Source: Primulina eburnea (lineage: Eukaryota; Streptophyta; Magnoliopsida; Lamiales; Gesneriaceae). Taken from it: a stretch of DNA of 64,000 nt. A program made the translations under genes and the position numbers. The first letter of the stretch is position 1, and each line of letters starts with the position of its first letter. The notes beneath the pieces were generated by a model, which was given only the letters and a program-made list of their open reading frames with translations, did not search any database and was not told where the DNA came from. Below, piece by piece: positions 1-12,553 of this stretch. The stretch covers positions 5,022,001 through 5,086,000 of the forward strand of contig NC_133116.1 of NCBI RefSeq assembly GCF_022965805.1. Reading direction: 5' to 3'.

Positions 1-22
1 TCACCAGTTTGAAGAGGAGACT

Positions 23-2214
23 ATGAAGGAAGGAACTGTTATTTCTGGTGGTGATGGGCTTTCACTGAACTTTATGTTGGCCATGGAGAAAAATATCCGC
101 AGTGATATCAGAGAAATGAACCAGACTTTCGCTACTGTCATGATGGAATTTGTGACAGAAATGAAGGAATGGAGAAAGTCTGCAAAAGGCGAGGTGGTTA
201 CTACAGAGAATGACAAACTTCAAGAAACTGATGTTAAATCGCTGAAAGATCAAGGCCAAGGATTAGGAGTTTCTCAAGCAGGTGAAAGTCGCCGCTTGGG
301 GGAGGCACTGATTCCTGAATCTGCCAAGGAAGGAAGATATACTCCTCCGCACAAAAAAGACGAGGAGTTGGGGTTGAAATTCCAGAATTGCAATAACAGT
401 AAACAAATGGCTGCTAATATGTTCTCTGTGACATCTCCTAACTCACATCCAGTGATGTATGGTGATGGGGGAATGCGTGGATTTTCAGCGCCAGGTTCAG
501 GGAATAACACTCGGGGGGCAATATATCCTCCTTACCAGTTACGACAAACTCCAGTGGTGGATTTTGAGATGGTACGTGATGTTATTCAAGAGTTGTATGG
601 CCCAGGAGTGAGGCCAATCAACCGACCAGAATTCTATAAACCGTATTCTGATGTTGTGGATCGTGACAACACTTATCCAAGAGGATACCGCATTCCAGAC
701 TTCACGTTATACTCCGGGGAAGACGGTCAGTGCAGCGTGAAACATGTGGCCAGGTTTACAATTCAGTGTGGGGAATTGGCAAATTTGGAGAACTTTCCTA
801 ATTTCAAGTTACGTTTGTTCTCCAATTCCTTGACCAGCACTGCTTTCACATGGTATGCCACACTGCCTCGGAAAATGATGTTTGAGGTAAAGGAGAACAA
901 GACAGAAACTTTTCATGGAAAATGCCGCTGTCACAGTGGAAATGATATGTATTATAGTGGGAGGAATATGAGGTACAGTAGGGGATCCATGGCCAAAAGG
1001 CCGGAGAACCAGCACCTTGGAAAGGTTTCATTTCATGGGTCAATGAATGGCGAGGGAAGGAGTGACCGACAGTCATTCCAGAAGCTAATACAGAGACCAC
1101 CACCTCTAGACACCGATAATAGATATGAAAGAAAATCTCGTTTTGTTATTCCTCCCAGAGCAATCCTCAATGGTGTATGGAAACGGGCGGAGCATTTAAA
1201 GTTCCCAAAACCGCTTTCTCGGACCCAAAAACGACGTTTGTTGAGAGAAAAAGCTGCTGAGCGCAGATCTAAGGTGGAGGAATCACTAAGAGAGAAGAAA
1301 AAATTTGGGAGGAAGGCTACTGAAGATAAAGAAGAGGAAGATGGTGATTTGTTAACGGAGGAAGACAGTAATGTTGTCAAGAGAGCTACTTTTAAAGTGG
1401 GGCAGATTTTAGTTTCGTTTGAGTGTGCCACTGGCTCATTAATGTTGCCAGAGGAATTCAAACGCAAAAGGGTGTTTGAATCCGATGTATTCCCTGGAAG
1501 TCAAAGTGGTACAGAACCTATCCAAACTGATATTTTGAATGAAAGCATTGATGTTCTTATCGATGAAGAGAAAAGAGTGTTAATGAAGCGACCTACCAAT
1601 GAAATGACGAAACATATCAAATCACTCTACATTGTAGCGCACATGAATGGAAATCCGTTTTCTAGGGTGCTGATAGATAATGGGTCTGCTGTGAATATTT
1701 TGCCATACAGAATCCTTAAGAAGTTTGGGAAGAATGTGGAAGACTTGATATCTACCGAATTCTCTGTGGCAGCTTTTACTGGGGAATCTACAAAAACTTT
1801 AGGAGTGTTGCTAGAAAATGTTACTGTGAGGTCTCATCCTCGCTGTCAGCTTTTTTCGTGGTCCATTCCAGTGCTAGCTTCCATGAGTTGTTAGGGAGGG
1901 ATTGGATTCACTCCAATCATTGTGTACCATCATCTATGCACCAGTTACTGTTAATGTGGAAAGAGGATGAAGTGGAAGTGATACAGGCTGATTCACAGCC
2001 GTATCAATCGAATTCCAATGCCGTGGAAGCTAGATATTATGATGGAGCATTTGGTCCAATCAAGTTTTGTAACTACAAGATGTATGGACAACCAGGAGCA
2101 GTGTACATGGATACTCAAAAGGTTAAAGAAATAGTTGAGAAGGTTCTCAAACCTACTGCCATGGTCTCTCCTAGACCTATGGTCCGACCTATTATCGAGG
2201 AGGTCGATGACTAA
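23..2214 (+). mobile_element. Ty3/gypsy retrotransposon remnant, gag-protease part, frameshifted
   Basis: An open frame of 623 codons (23-1894) reads as a retrotransposon gag followed by an aspartic protease. The middle (about residues 195-280) resembles the retrotransposon gag domain (a stretch ending TAFTWYATLP), a basic/charged linker follows, and the C-terminal part holds the protease signature LIDNGSAVNILP with the catalytic Asp near residue 551. Near 1830-1860, around a T6 run, the homology moves to another frame (1858-2214), which carries the conserved LLGRDWIH segment that normally follows the protease. So a single-base indel has broken the polyprotein. No reverse transcriptase, RNase H or integrase is found downstream, so this is a dead, truncated copy. 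The 5' LTR, if present, lies before the window. Family assignment rests on protease and gag motifs; clade is not resolved. Confidence 0.8.
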
Positions 2215-4657
2215 GTTCACTAAAAAAGAGATGGAAGTCGCTGCAACTTCCGAATGGAAAGCCACATTGTAGCAGCTGGTGAATGAAGTACAATCTCAGG
2301 AGTTGTGGGATATCGATGGAGCTAAAGTAATATTTGAGGAGGAACGTAGAGGTAGTGAGGAAGAAAAGTTACAAATGAGGATTTCATCTTAGCTCCGGCT
2401 TGGATGAAAGATCGACAGCCGGAGACATGTGGTTTATAAAAATTGAAAAGATGGGAAGTATTGTACAAAGTAGGCTGGATGGCCACTTTGGTTAATTTTG
2501 TCATATTGGCTTATAAGAAGTTTCTGTAAATATGAGAGGAATAGGCTTTTAAGCCATTCCTTGCTAAAAAGTTCATTCCTTGCTGAATTTGTTTGCAAAT
2601 AGTGATGAAGCATCTGTGAATAAATAAAAAGAAAATTTGCTCATGGAATCCTTTGCAGCTGATGTATTTTTAAGAGAATAATGTGTTGTCTTGTTAGCCG
2701 AAGTGATGACGTGTAGAGTACGTTTATTACATATTTCGATATTTTGATGGTGTTTGGAAAGTATGGGTGTTAATGAGCATTGGTGATAGCGTGTTGTGAG
2801 AATCTTAAAGGAAACAGGCTAGTTAGCCGTTATTTTTAAGTGATTTTTACAAAAATTTTGGCAGAGTTTCCCTTGTAAATGTGATATGCCAAAATTGTAA
2901 ACACCTGCAAATATATCTCAAGCAACATATACCAGAACAACAATGTATTTTACAAACAAAGTTTGGCTATCAAGCCACTTTTCCAACCCTACACCTCATA
3001 AAAGACACTTGCCAAACCATGGCAAACAAGTGCAAAAAAGTACACCTACCGTCCCTAGCCTACTTATTTTTTTTCAAATGTGTATTACACTTCATACATA
3101 TATGCTCAATCAGTTGCAAAGATATTCATCCAAGCTTGGAAATTATTTTGGATTGGCCGGCGGCATTCCCAAGAGGTAATTTCCATATCCATTGGTATTT
3201 AAGATACTGCTTGCATTGGCCTTTGAGATAAATCCTCAATTTATCCAACTATGTTCCTGCGAAATAAATGGGAGCACATTAGAAATAATGGGATGTTGAT
3301 CAACAAAACCATGCTTTGTGTGTGCTATTGTTGTCATTGATGTGGCACGTGTCACTTTTTTGTGAGATGGAATGAATCTTGCCATTTTTTAATTTATGGC
3401 TTGCCAAGATTCCAGAAAATGAGATCTCATCCTCAGTGAATTTGGGTGGAGCATCACCATTCCTTGTGCTGGTACATTTCTTTTAAGCGCATGGAATACA
3501 GAAGTTGCACTAGCTATATGCCAAGTTTTGAATATGGGCGCCAAGGGAGCCGTCCTGTTGAGATGCAAGCAGTGGGTGTTGCAAGGTATTGCTCATAAAA
3601 AATTCATTCTGACATATTCACGAACACCTTGAGTGCATCATGAAATATGATATATTCTACAACGTTTTTGTGATGAGGGATTGGATAAATGGTGAAATAT
3701 ACCTACCTCGAGAAGATGTGGTTTGATGTGAAGGAGATTGACGATGACAACTTTCAGAAACTTGAATGGCATCACAAAGTCGATGGAGCGGCAATTTCTT
3801 CGGGAAAATCGGTGGGCACCGATGAAGGTTTGGGGGAAGTGAGAAAGAAAGAGATAAAGAATGGTTTGAGGAAGGTAATATGAATTAGGGGGTTCAGGGA
3901 ATGCACACTTTGATTTAACCCGATGGAAGGAAAACATGTGTCTCGGTCAATTCATATTCAAGTCACAGAACCATTCCTTCTTAACCATATATTTCTTCGC
4001 AGTGTATAATAGCTAGTTTGGCCAAAATTGGGCCAAATTAGTAAAATGTCCAAATAGCCAAAATTGGGCCAAAAATGCCCAAATTGGCCATTGGCCCAAA
4101 TTGGCTAGGGGGGCAGTTGTTTAGCCCAAATATTTGAAAACCCATCCAATATAAAAGCCTGCAGAATATGAGAAGGCCCAATGAACAAGCCCATAAAGTG
4201 TCAGTTGAAGGCCATGACGGAGGAGGTGATCCACGACTCATAATGGATAGACGTGGAAAATGGCCAAACCGTTTAGGGGAGTTGTACAAAAATGGGAACG
4301 AAGGAATCAGAGAAGGCTCTCAACAACTACACACAAAAAATCTACAGCAACGTTTCTGCAAATTTGCTCTCATTTATTCTGTTGTCTATTTTATTTCCAG
4401 CAATCGTCTTCCATAGATTTCTCTTTTGTAAAAACTTTGTTAGAATTTATAAAAACATAACTAATGTTGATGTTGTTTATGGATTTCCCTGTTAATTCCA
4501 TTATATTCCTCATTCTGTGATCTTAGTTTTGGAGCCATTTCGAAGGAATTAGAACGAACGATCGAATCGAGATCCGCAACGCTTGGTAAACGAAGTCAGA
4601 TTATTTCACAAATTCGGCACGAACACGTGCCTGGCACGTCCGCAAATTTTCGTGACA
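2215..4657 (+). other. Non-coding stretch, probably the tail of the gypsy remnant
   Basis: No gene is supported. The first ~200 bases continue as degraded retroelement sequence with in-frame stops. A GGCCAAAATTGG-like word recurs several times at 4018-4110. The end (about 4560-4657) has the look of an LTR or leader end (an arm GCACGAACACGTGCCTGGCACG), after which unrelated MITE sequence starts. I could not find a paired LTR inside the window, so the assignment to the same element is inference. Confidence 0.35.
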
Positions 4658-4659
4658 AA

Positions 4660-4771
4660 CAAAAAAGTAATACTCTTAGCATAAAAAGTAATACTTTTTC
4701 ATGGGTGACCCAAATAAAAGATCCGTCTCACAAATACGACCCGTGAGACCGTCTCACACAAGTTTTTGTCG
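4660..4771 (-). repeat. MITE fragment (GTGAGACGGTCTCAC family)
   Basis: Partial reverse-orientation copy of the most abundant repeat in the window. Diagnostic words are the self-complementary GTGAGACCGTCTCAC, CATGGGTGACCC and two runs of AAAAAGTAATACT. The distal half of the element is missing. Confidence 0.8.
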
Positions 4772-5147
4772 TACAATAAAGTATTTGCGCAGCTGTAATG
4801 TAATGTAATTATTATCTATTTCAATGAAAGTGACATGAATTAAATCTCTATTTATTTAGTATTTTCGTTGACTTTACTAAACATTTTAAAGTTAAATAAT
4901 GGATTAAAATCATAATCACTTGCATCGCATCAGAATTTATATAAATTTCTAATTATATTAAACTCCGAAGGGGCCGAAATTTTTTTTTTATCGATTATCA
5001 AAAGAATATACGTATAAATATTGTACAAACCTATAAACATTAACAATAAATAATACTTTAATCATTTCGATTAAATTAAGTATATAAAAATTAGAATCAC
5101 AGAGATAATTACAAAAATCAGTAAATTACTTATATAAAAGTAAATAA

Positions 5148-5148
<1 letters not shown>

Positions 5149-5194
<46 letters not shown>
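5149..5194. repeat. (TA)23 microsatellite
   Basis: Uninterrupted TA dinucleotide run of 46 bases in AT-rich intergenic DNA. Confidence 0.97.
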
Positions 5195-5199
<5 letters not shown>

Positions 5200-5257
5200 T
5201 CGAAAAATATTGAAAATAAGACCAAAGATGGAAGACAATAATAATTCTAAAGACAAA

Positions 5258-5635
5258 AATTTGTGTGAGCTGGTCTCACGGGTCGTAGTTTGTGAGACAG
5301 ATCTCTTATTTGGGTCATCCATGAAAAAATATTACTTTTGGCAAAAACTTATGTGAGATGGTGTCACGGGTCGTATTTTGTGATACTGATATCTTATTTG
5401 GGTCATTCATAAAAAAGTATTACTTTTTATGCTAAGATTATTACTTTTTATTGTGAATATCGGTAGGTTTGACCCGTCTCACTCTCACATATAAAGATTC
5501 GTGAAACCGTCTCACAGGAGAACTACTCATTATTTTTTATGCTAAGAATATTACTTTTTATTTGTGAATATGAGTAAGGTTGATCTGTCTCACAGATAAA
5601 GATTCGTGAGACCATCTCACAATATACCTACTCAA
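5258..5635 (+). repeat. Cluster of three MITE copies/fragments in tandem
   Basis: Three forward pieces of the same MITE lie head to tail: a head fragment (5258-5338), an almost full copy (5339-5517, with GTGTCACGGGTCGTA at the left and GAAACCGTCTCAC at the right) and a tail fragment (about 5525-5635). The arrangement suggests insertion into, or template switching within, an older copy. Confidence 0.8.
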
Positions 5636-5895
5636 TTCAAAAACGGTGTTGCGGCAGCAAGAGGAATTTAAAAATATAATTTTATTATTTCATTTTTTAT
5701 CTTTATTTTTTTTTAAAAAAATTACATAACATCAATTGTTTAGGTTATTATTCCATTGTAATCTTATGACAAATTCCTGCTATTTATATCGCATATTCTG
5801 TGTGTTATTACCATTAGTAACATTCCTGTATCCTATTTTTGATAGATCGAATATTTACTTTCAGATTCTTATAACTTTGACTGAGTTCTTAACTC

Positions 5896-5903
5896 TATAA
5901 AAA
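5896..5903 (+). promoter_or_regulatory. TATA box of the S1-type gene
   Basis: TATAAAAA, 52 bases upstream of the ATG at 5955. With the usual ~30 base spacing the transcription start would fall near 5926-5933, which is downstream of the in-frame ATG at 5919 and so favours 5955 as the true start. Confidence 0.5.
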
Positions 5904-5954
5904 TGACTTAATTCAATAGTGACGAACACCACGATCATCTTCCCTATACACACA

Positions 5955-6365
5955 ATGGGAAACTCTTTAGCCAAAACTGTATTATTTTTGGTCCTTCTGT
6001 TTGCAAGTCATCTCCCTAACTCGGAGGCTCGTATATGTGTTTTCACCGATGATTATACAGTTTACGTAGCAAATAAACTCCCTCCGAACTCTGCTCCGTT
6101 ACAGATTCGTTGTCAATCGAAGGACGACGACTTAGGTTTTCACAATCTGACCACGAACCAAGAATTCAACTGGAGTTTCTGCACTAAAGCTTTTGGCCGC
6201 ACTTTGTTTTTTTGTCATTTCTGGTGGGGTAAGAAAGACATACAATTTGATGCTTTCAGAGATTCCTGGGCTAAAAGATGCAGCGGTGATCAATGTTATT
6301 GGGCAGCTCAGAGCGATGGTATCTATTTATCGGGTTATAAAAGGCATGAATGGAATCAAAATTGA
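5955..6365 (+). CDS. Secreted plant self-incompatibility S1 family protein (SPH)
   Basis: Intronless gene for a 136-residue protein. Residues 1-25 form a typical signal peptide (hydrophobic core LFLVLLFA, likely cleavage after SEA25), followed by a ~110 residue S1 domain. Family hallmarks seen are six cysteines, the SFCTK and FFCHFWW segments and a C-terminal RCSGDQCYW-DGIYLSG block. S1/SPH proteins are small secreted, disulphide-bonded beta-rich proteins; the founding member is the Papaver stigma self-incompatibility determinant, but most plant paralogues have no assigned role, so function here is unknown. An upstream in-frame ATG at 5919 would add 12 residues before the signal peptide; I reject it because of the TATA position. 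No disruption is visible. It stands alone, with no related copy in the window. Confidence 0.88.
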   Translation: MGNSLAKTVLFLVLLFASHLPNSEARICVFTDDYTVYVANKLPPNSAPLQIRCQSKDDDLGFHNLTTNQEFNWSFCTKAFGRTLFFCHFWWGKKDIQFDAFRDSWAKRCSGDQCYWAAQSDGIYLSGYKRHEWNQN

Positions 6366-8544
6366 TACATTCACTGATAAAATTTCAAAGTAGAATTAAT
6401 TCAATGCAGTTCCTTGTAAATTCAAGGTGATAAATTAATTGTGAGCATTATTATTTTTTAAGTCTTGCAAATCAATTTCGAAGTTATTTCGTACTGTCTC
6501 GTTTCGTTTACATCTCCTATATCTATCGGAAAAGAAATGTGGATTTCTTCTGAAAGAAGTCGTATTCTTGAGGATATCAGTGTAACAATCTTAGGAAAAT
6601 AGGTATTTGGAATTAATTTTTACTACTAGTATTCTCAATAATTTATTAAAATAATAACGACTTAATTATATGGAATTAATTTCATTTTCCTGTAATTAAA
6701 AAAAAATACATATTGAACACTATAAATACATAAATGTGCTATTAAAATAATATGACGTTAATAAACACAGAAAAATATGATAGAGTTTAAAGAATAAATA
6801 TAATATTGTATGATTCTTATTTTATTATGTAAAAATATAAGCTTGTAGTCAAAATCAAGTGTATGTAACAATGTTTCATCCTTATATTTTCTTGCTATAA
6901 ATAAATCTCATTCGAAGCATTTTCATCAGATAAATTGGCCAAAAATTCATGGGTTGTAGAGAGAGAAATAAAAGATCGTATGAGGGTAAAAAAATAAAAA
7001 GAAATATGGAGAAAATATGATAAAAATATCAAATTTTGTCACAAGTTGAATTTGCCCAAAAAATTCAAAACCGTGAGGAACGTCCAGATTCTCAAACCCA
7101 GACATTCAGTTTCAAGGTTAAATTTTCAAGCTTCGATTTGACTATGTTCTAAACATTTTCAAGTAAATGTTTGAACGTAAAAGTTGTTTAAAATGTATTT
7201 TAGTATACATATATGCCGACCGAACATCCCAAAAAGTTGTCGAAATTTCATATATGTTTCCTCTGGAATGTTGATCATATGAATAAATAATTTTATTAGG
7301 GGAGGACATACCAAATTGTTGAATTCTAGTATGAAACAAAGCGAGGGGAGATCCCTCTCATCAGAAGATGATCTTTTTCACAAATTTACCTGTCTATTTG
7401 ACCTCGTAATTTCATTACAAACAACTTTGTCAGTGTCAATCCGAATCAAACATATTTTAAAAGTGAAAAGTCACCACTGTACTTATTTTCTTCTGTTTAA
7501 CAGCTCTTCAACCACCTGTTAATTCTCATTTCACTCTGAATTAAGAAACCATTTACACCAAAAAGATAGTAATTTTGTTTTTTTTTTTTATAAAAGGAAT
7601 TATGTAAAATTAGAAAAGAAAAAGTCGATACTTGTGTTGTTCTAACCGCAGATTTTTCAGAAGCGGAGGCACTCACTTTACACCTTTCGGTGTCTATTGC
7701 TCCTGGTCAAGAAAGATTCGATTTTTCTTTTCCGAGTTTGAGAGGTTTAAGTTCTTTTCCCTGTAATGAAATCATAGGAGTAGTATCTTGATCTTGAAAG
7801 AAAGACAGGTGTAATGCAAATAATGCAAAATTCTGTGTTTTAAGGCCATCTCCAAAACTGGTGTAAACACGATTTTGGTTCCACCCAATGGGGGCTGCGC
7901 TCCTCTACGCCCAATTTGTGCTTCTTCTTCTTTTCTTGTTTGATTTTTTTATTTGTATTTATTATAAATATTTGTATTAAAAATTATAAATACTATTTAA
8001 ATAATAGTATAATATTTATTTTATTATTTTAATAATTAGATATTTAATCATATAAATTTAATCCTAACACTAAATTCTATCTAGAAAACAACTTCCATAA
8101 CCCGATTTTGATATATACATCCCAAATCTGAATTTTTTTAAAAAATACTTAAATTTGAGTTGGTCTTGTGTTAAGGAGAAGCAAAACATGGATTTCTAGG
8201 CAAATTAAACCTGAAATTTTCAATACCCTCTTGCTGGTTTTTTCCCCTGGATGAAACCCTCAACTGTACCATCTCCTGTCACGGATAACTGGGGACTGAT
8301 TGCTAGGCTAGCAAAGTGAGCAAAACAATGAGAGACCATGCAAAACAGATTATAGAAAACTTTTAAAGTTCCGATTCGCTTCAACTTGGAAAACAAACAT
8401 AACAACCACCCCAAGAAAAGCACTGCGAAGCACTATGTACAAGAACCACCGTAAACATAAATAACGCCTACACGGGTTACATTTATTTTCTCCGTAGGCT
8501 AGAAACCAGAAGATCACAAGTCTTTACAGAGTAGGGGACCCACT
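6366..8544. other. Intergenic, AT-rich; no gene recognised
   Basis: Holds low-complexity A/T tracts and short open frames without recognisable similarity. About 8220-8544 is likely the 3' untranslated region of the IF1 gene on the minus strand, being less AT-biased than its surroundings; this is inference. Confidence 0.5.
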
Positions 8545-10557
8545 TCAGCTTTTTTGAGTCTGTTCTTCAGCCTTCTGGTAAAAGAGAAGTAAACTAACTA
8601 AGTAGGCTTTTTAAAAATAAACAGCATGATAACATGGAAATTAGAAATAAGTCAAGAAGGAAGCAACTTAGGTAATCAACACTCATCAGGTTCATGTCAG
8701 ATGAAGCAAAACAGTAATTTTGGCTGACTGGTGTCCATAATGCAGATTAAACAAACATCACTGCTTGAGAAACAGTGATCCATAACACAACACAACATTT
8801 GCTTTAAAAGTATCTTTCAATGCCATATGGTCAATAATCTGAATCTACATCTGGCACCTGGGTAAAATGTTCTTAAATTCATCATTTATACAAGCTTATT
8901 TTACTCGCACCACAATCCTCAACTCCTAATACTATGGGAATTAAGCTTTGAACTTGCCAACTTTGTACAAGTTTCGACCAAATAACTAACAAACACATTT
9001 TATTATCAGTTCATGATACGATTGTTACATATTTATGATTGGTTTTAATATTTGATTAATGATGTGCATATTTCATTTATGATTATATTTTATACTGTGC
9101 TGTGATTAATAGAGTAATTATTTTTCACAAAGCTCAATAAAGACATATCGGATTTGATTTCTATACAACCTATGATAATATTATTTCTTTTATATTCTCC
9201 ATAAAAATACTGTGTTTGGACACGAGATCGTGAATTAGTTCATAGTCTCTCCACATGCATATATATGGTCAGAAACGCCAGTCACAAGGTAATGATGTTT
9301 TAAAGTCACAAAACCTCAACATCAAGAGGTGATCGTGGGTTTAAAACATCATTCCATTGTCTATCCTAACAACATCTTATTAGTCTATTTCCCATATTAG
9401 TATTATTACGATCCATAATTTAATGATATTTGAGATTCATAATCACAGGCCAGAATTTACAAATTTATGATTTCACAATTACAACTTAAACTATATCCAA
9501 ACCATGACTCAAAGATGCTCGAAAATAAGCACATCATCCTTGATCTCAAAGACTCAACTAGTAATCACACGAATGAGGATGGTACTGGATCTGAAAATAG
9601 AGAGTCCGCATATTTTTCAAATATAACAAAAAGATAATGGCATAAATACCACATTTAAAAAGTTATAATTAGTTTTAATGGTCACTGGAGATAATCTAGA
9701 ACAAATCTAAGGGCCGTCAATGCCAGAAATGAGAATAATACAAGGATTTACATGCCATGTTTAAGGCGTTTCAAGATGAGAAACTAACAAAAACCCAAAA
9801 CTAGCTTCCATTCAACGATTTGTGAGATTTACAATACAGGATGCAATAAAACGAAAATCATTGTCATGACTCATGTAACAAATCCTAGAGCAAATTTGAT
9901 CTTAAATGAGATTTCCAGAATCTAAATGATCTCAAATCATAGTGATATACACAAATGTTCCTCAATTCACATGGCAATATCACAAAGCTACAAATCAATC
10001 TACAGCTAGGCCGTAAAGCAGGAATACTCGATCCGGTAACTCAATGCATTGTGCGCGAATTAGCTGTGCTTTTTTAAAAATGAAACAAACCATTTTCAAA
10101 AATATATACAAAATTTCGATCGCCCATACAATAATCCTTGTCCACAAAAAACCGGACGAAAACAATGAAAAGGATCAGAACATGGCATCCTCCGCATATA
10201 AACCTATAAATCTTTACAGTGTAATTTACCTTGCCAGCTTTCTCCTTCTCAGCTTTTTCAAGCTCGGCCTTCTTCTTCAACTTTTCCGCTCTCTCCCTCT
10301 CCATTTTCTTCACATAAAACCCAAGAGAAAGAAATTTTGTTTCAAAATTCTGACACAAACTGTGAAAAGAAAAGAAAACAAAACAAAACAGAAATTACCT
10401 GAATGTAGACGGTTTCCTGAGCGCGTTCTTCCTCGCTGAGAATTCGACCTTTGCCATCACTGAAATAACGCGGCCCCTGAACCCATTTTCCCTTGCTACC
10501 TTCCATTAAACCACGAACTCCGCTGCGTGTTATCACAGATCTCATCGCCATCAACAC
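8545..10557 (-). CDS. IF1: Mitochondrial F1F0-ATPase inhibitor IF1, 3 exons
   Basis: Exons (minus strand) 10399-10557, 10230-10307 and 8545-8574, all with GT-AG borders and phase-0 junctions, give 88 residues. Residues 1-30 are a basic, Ser/Arg-rich mitochondrial presequence. The inhibitory core follows: RYFSDGKGRILSEEERAQE near residue 30-48, then VYIQ joined across intron 1 to KMERERAEKLKKK and a Lys/Glu-rich coiled-coil tail ending KAEEQTQKS. IF1 binds the catalytic F1 part of ATP synthase in the matrix and blocks ATP hydrolysis when the proton gradient falls. Intron 2 is long (8575-10229) and holds nothing I recognise; the last exon codes only nine residues. The start could be Met1 or Met3 or Met5 (MLMAM); the first is annotated. 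The gene appears intact. Confidence 0.9.
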
Positions 10558-10829
10558 ACCCCACTGACTAAATCTGAGCTGACTAATTTAGCTCGAGCTC
10601 AACCCTAACTAGCCTGAATTATATATAGCCAAAATATAAAGCGAGAGATGAAACGGGTCGGATTCGGGCAACGGGTTGATTGAATCGGTACCTGCAGCGG
10701 TTTTCGAAAACTCGGGGCGGCACTCGGGGTTTTTGCCACCTACTGATCTTAACATTTCTTATTTATTTTTTAAATTTTTTTTTTGGGAGAAAAACTTGTT
10801 TCCACTCACGAATTAACTACATAAATGTC

Positions 10830-12553
10830 AATATTTTAGGGTTTTTTAAAAAAATATTATAAATTAATAAAATAATTGTAAAACTATAACAAATTGAAGA
10901 GATTTGTAAAAATATAACAATCTAGGACTTTCTGTCCCGATTCATATTTATTAATTTTTTTAAAAATAAAAATAAAAATCGACGACGGTTTATGTAAAAC
11001 CGTCGCTATTGGCGACAGAATAACCGTCGCTTTTTGCGACAGTTAAAGCAATAACCGTCGCTAAATTAAATCCGCTTTCTTCAACTACAGCATCGTCGAA
11101 AATAATTGTTCCTCATATTTATTTTCGCAACTTATTTTTTTCATTCGATTTATATGTGCAAAATCCATCTTTTCTACTTCGATCATATAATAATATTATT
11201 TGTTGAATTTATGGTCCATTTCATTTGAATAAATACGGAGAGGTAATGTTTAATTTTGTTGATAATATTATAATTATATATTAAAAAGTAATTTTAATAT
11301 AAATAATTTAATTTAATATAAGAATGAGTTAATATTAGTGTACTTAATACTAATGAAATTATAAAGTATTTTGTTATGTTTTTAAAGTATTTTGAGAATA
11401 ATTTTTAAAATTTCACGTAATTTTAACCTCCGTAATTTATCATTCAATTAATACTATAATTATACATATAGTATACATAAAATGTCACGTAAATATAAAA
11501 TCCGTTATTTATATACATATTCTAATTCCAATAAAACAATTAATATTATAATATTGTAATTATTGTAAATGTTGTAGATATAATATTATATCTCGTAAAT
11601 TAAATGTAATTATTGTAAATATAATATTATATCAAGTAAATATAATTATTGTATTTAAAATAAGTATATTAATTAAATTTTTTAATTATTGTAGATATAA
11701 TATTATATCACGTAAATTAAATATAATTATTATAGATATAATATTATATCAAACTATTTTTTAACATCACGATTAATATTAAAAATATAATATTTAATTA
11801 AATTATCTCTAATCATATAATGTTAGTGAATAAAATTATAATTACATTAATATAATATAAATAATACAAACAAAATATTAAATAATTAATTAAATTATTT
11901 TCTCAGACGTAATTATACGGAACTTGTAATAATATCAACGGACGATGCTAATATATGAGATAAATGACAACTATTATAAAAAAATTACACAAAAAAATTA
12001 CTTCTTAATATATAATTATAATATTATCAACGAAATTAAAAATTACATCTTCGTATCTCTTCAAATAAAATGAACGATAAAATCAACAAATAATATTAAT
12101 ATATGATCGAAGAAAAAAAGATTGATTTTGAACATATAAATCGAATGAAAAAATAAGTTGCGAGAATGAATATGAGGAACAATTATTTTTTACGATGATG
12201 AAAAAATACATGCATTTCTAGTTGGGCACGTGTTCCCAGAATCCGTGGCAGTACTTCACGGATTTACTTTAGCGACAGTTATTGCTTAAACGGACGCGAA
12301 TAGCGATGGGTTTTTGCAAATTGTCGCCACTAGCGACGGTTTTACATAAACTGGCGCCATTTTCCCTTATATTTTTTTAAAAAAATCCGTGCCCCACTTT
12401 CTTTTCCTTTTTTTAAAAAAAAAATATAAAAAAATATGAATCCGGGACAGCAAGTCCCGGATTGATATATTTTTACAAACCTTCCCAATTTGCTATATTT
12501 TTATAATTATTTTATTAATTTATAATATTTTAAAAAAAACCCCAATATTTTAA
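10830..12553. mobile_element. Non-autonomous foldback element with very long inverted repeats
   Basis: The left part (about 10830-11300) and the reverse complement of the right part (about 11985-12553) align over most of their length: both carry AAATATTATAAATTAATAAA, a GGGAC-TGTCCC hairpin, GTAAAACCGTCGCTA with further CCGTCGCT copies, ATTGTTCCTCATATT, and TTCATTCGATTTATATGT. The right arm is longer because of extra sequence at about 12200-12260 and 12360-12410. The ~690 bp centre is non-coding and AT-rich. Subterminal CCGTCGCT repeats are common in plant DNA transposons, but no CACTA terminus or transposase is visible, so the superfamily is left open. A clean target-site duplication was not found. 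Confidence 0.75.
11545..11752. repeat. Degenerate ~60 bp tandem repeats in the foldback centre
   Basis: A unit containing GATATAATATTATATC followed by CGTAAATTAAAT recurs about four times with substitutions. The core word is itself an inverted repeat, so the tract is a string of small hairpins. Confidence 0.6.

Noticed and set aside
2881..3231. 116-codon plus-strand frame in the region after the gypsy remnant
   Set aside because: Cys/His/Ile-rich composition typical of chance translation of AT-rich DNA; no domain recognised.
10044..10439. 131-codon plus-strand frame
   Set aside because: It lies antisense to the well-supported IF1 exons and has no protein-like features of its own.
11545..11752. 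Regularly spaced short repeats that could suggest an array such as CRISPR
   Set aside because: Plant nuclear context, degenerate AT-rich units without distinct spacers, and position inside the foldback element.
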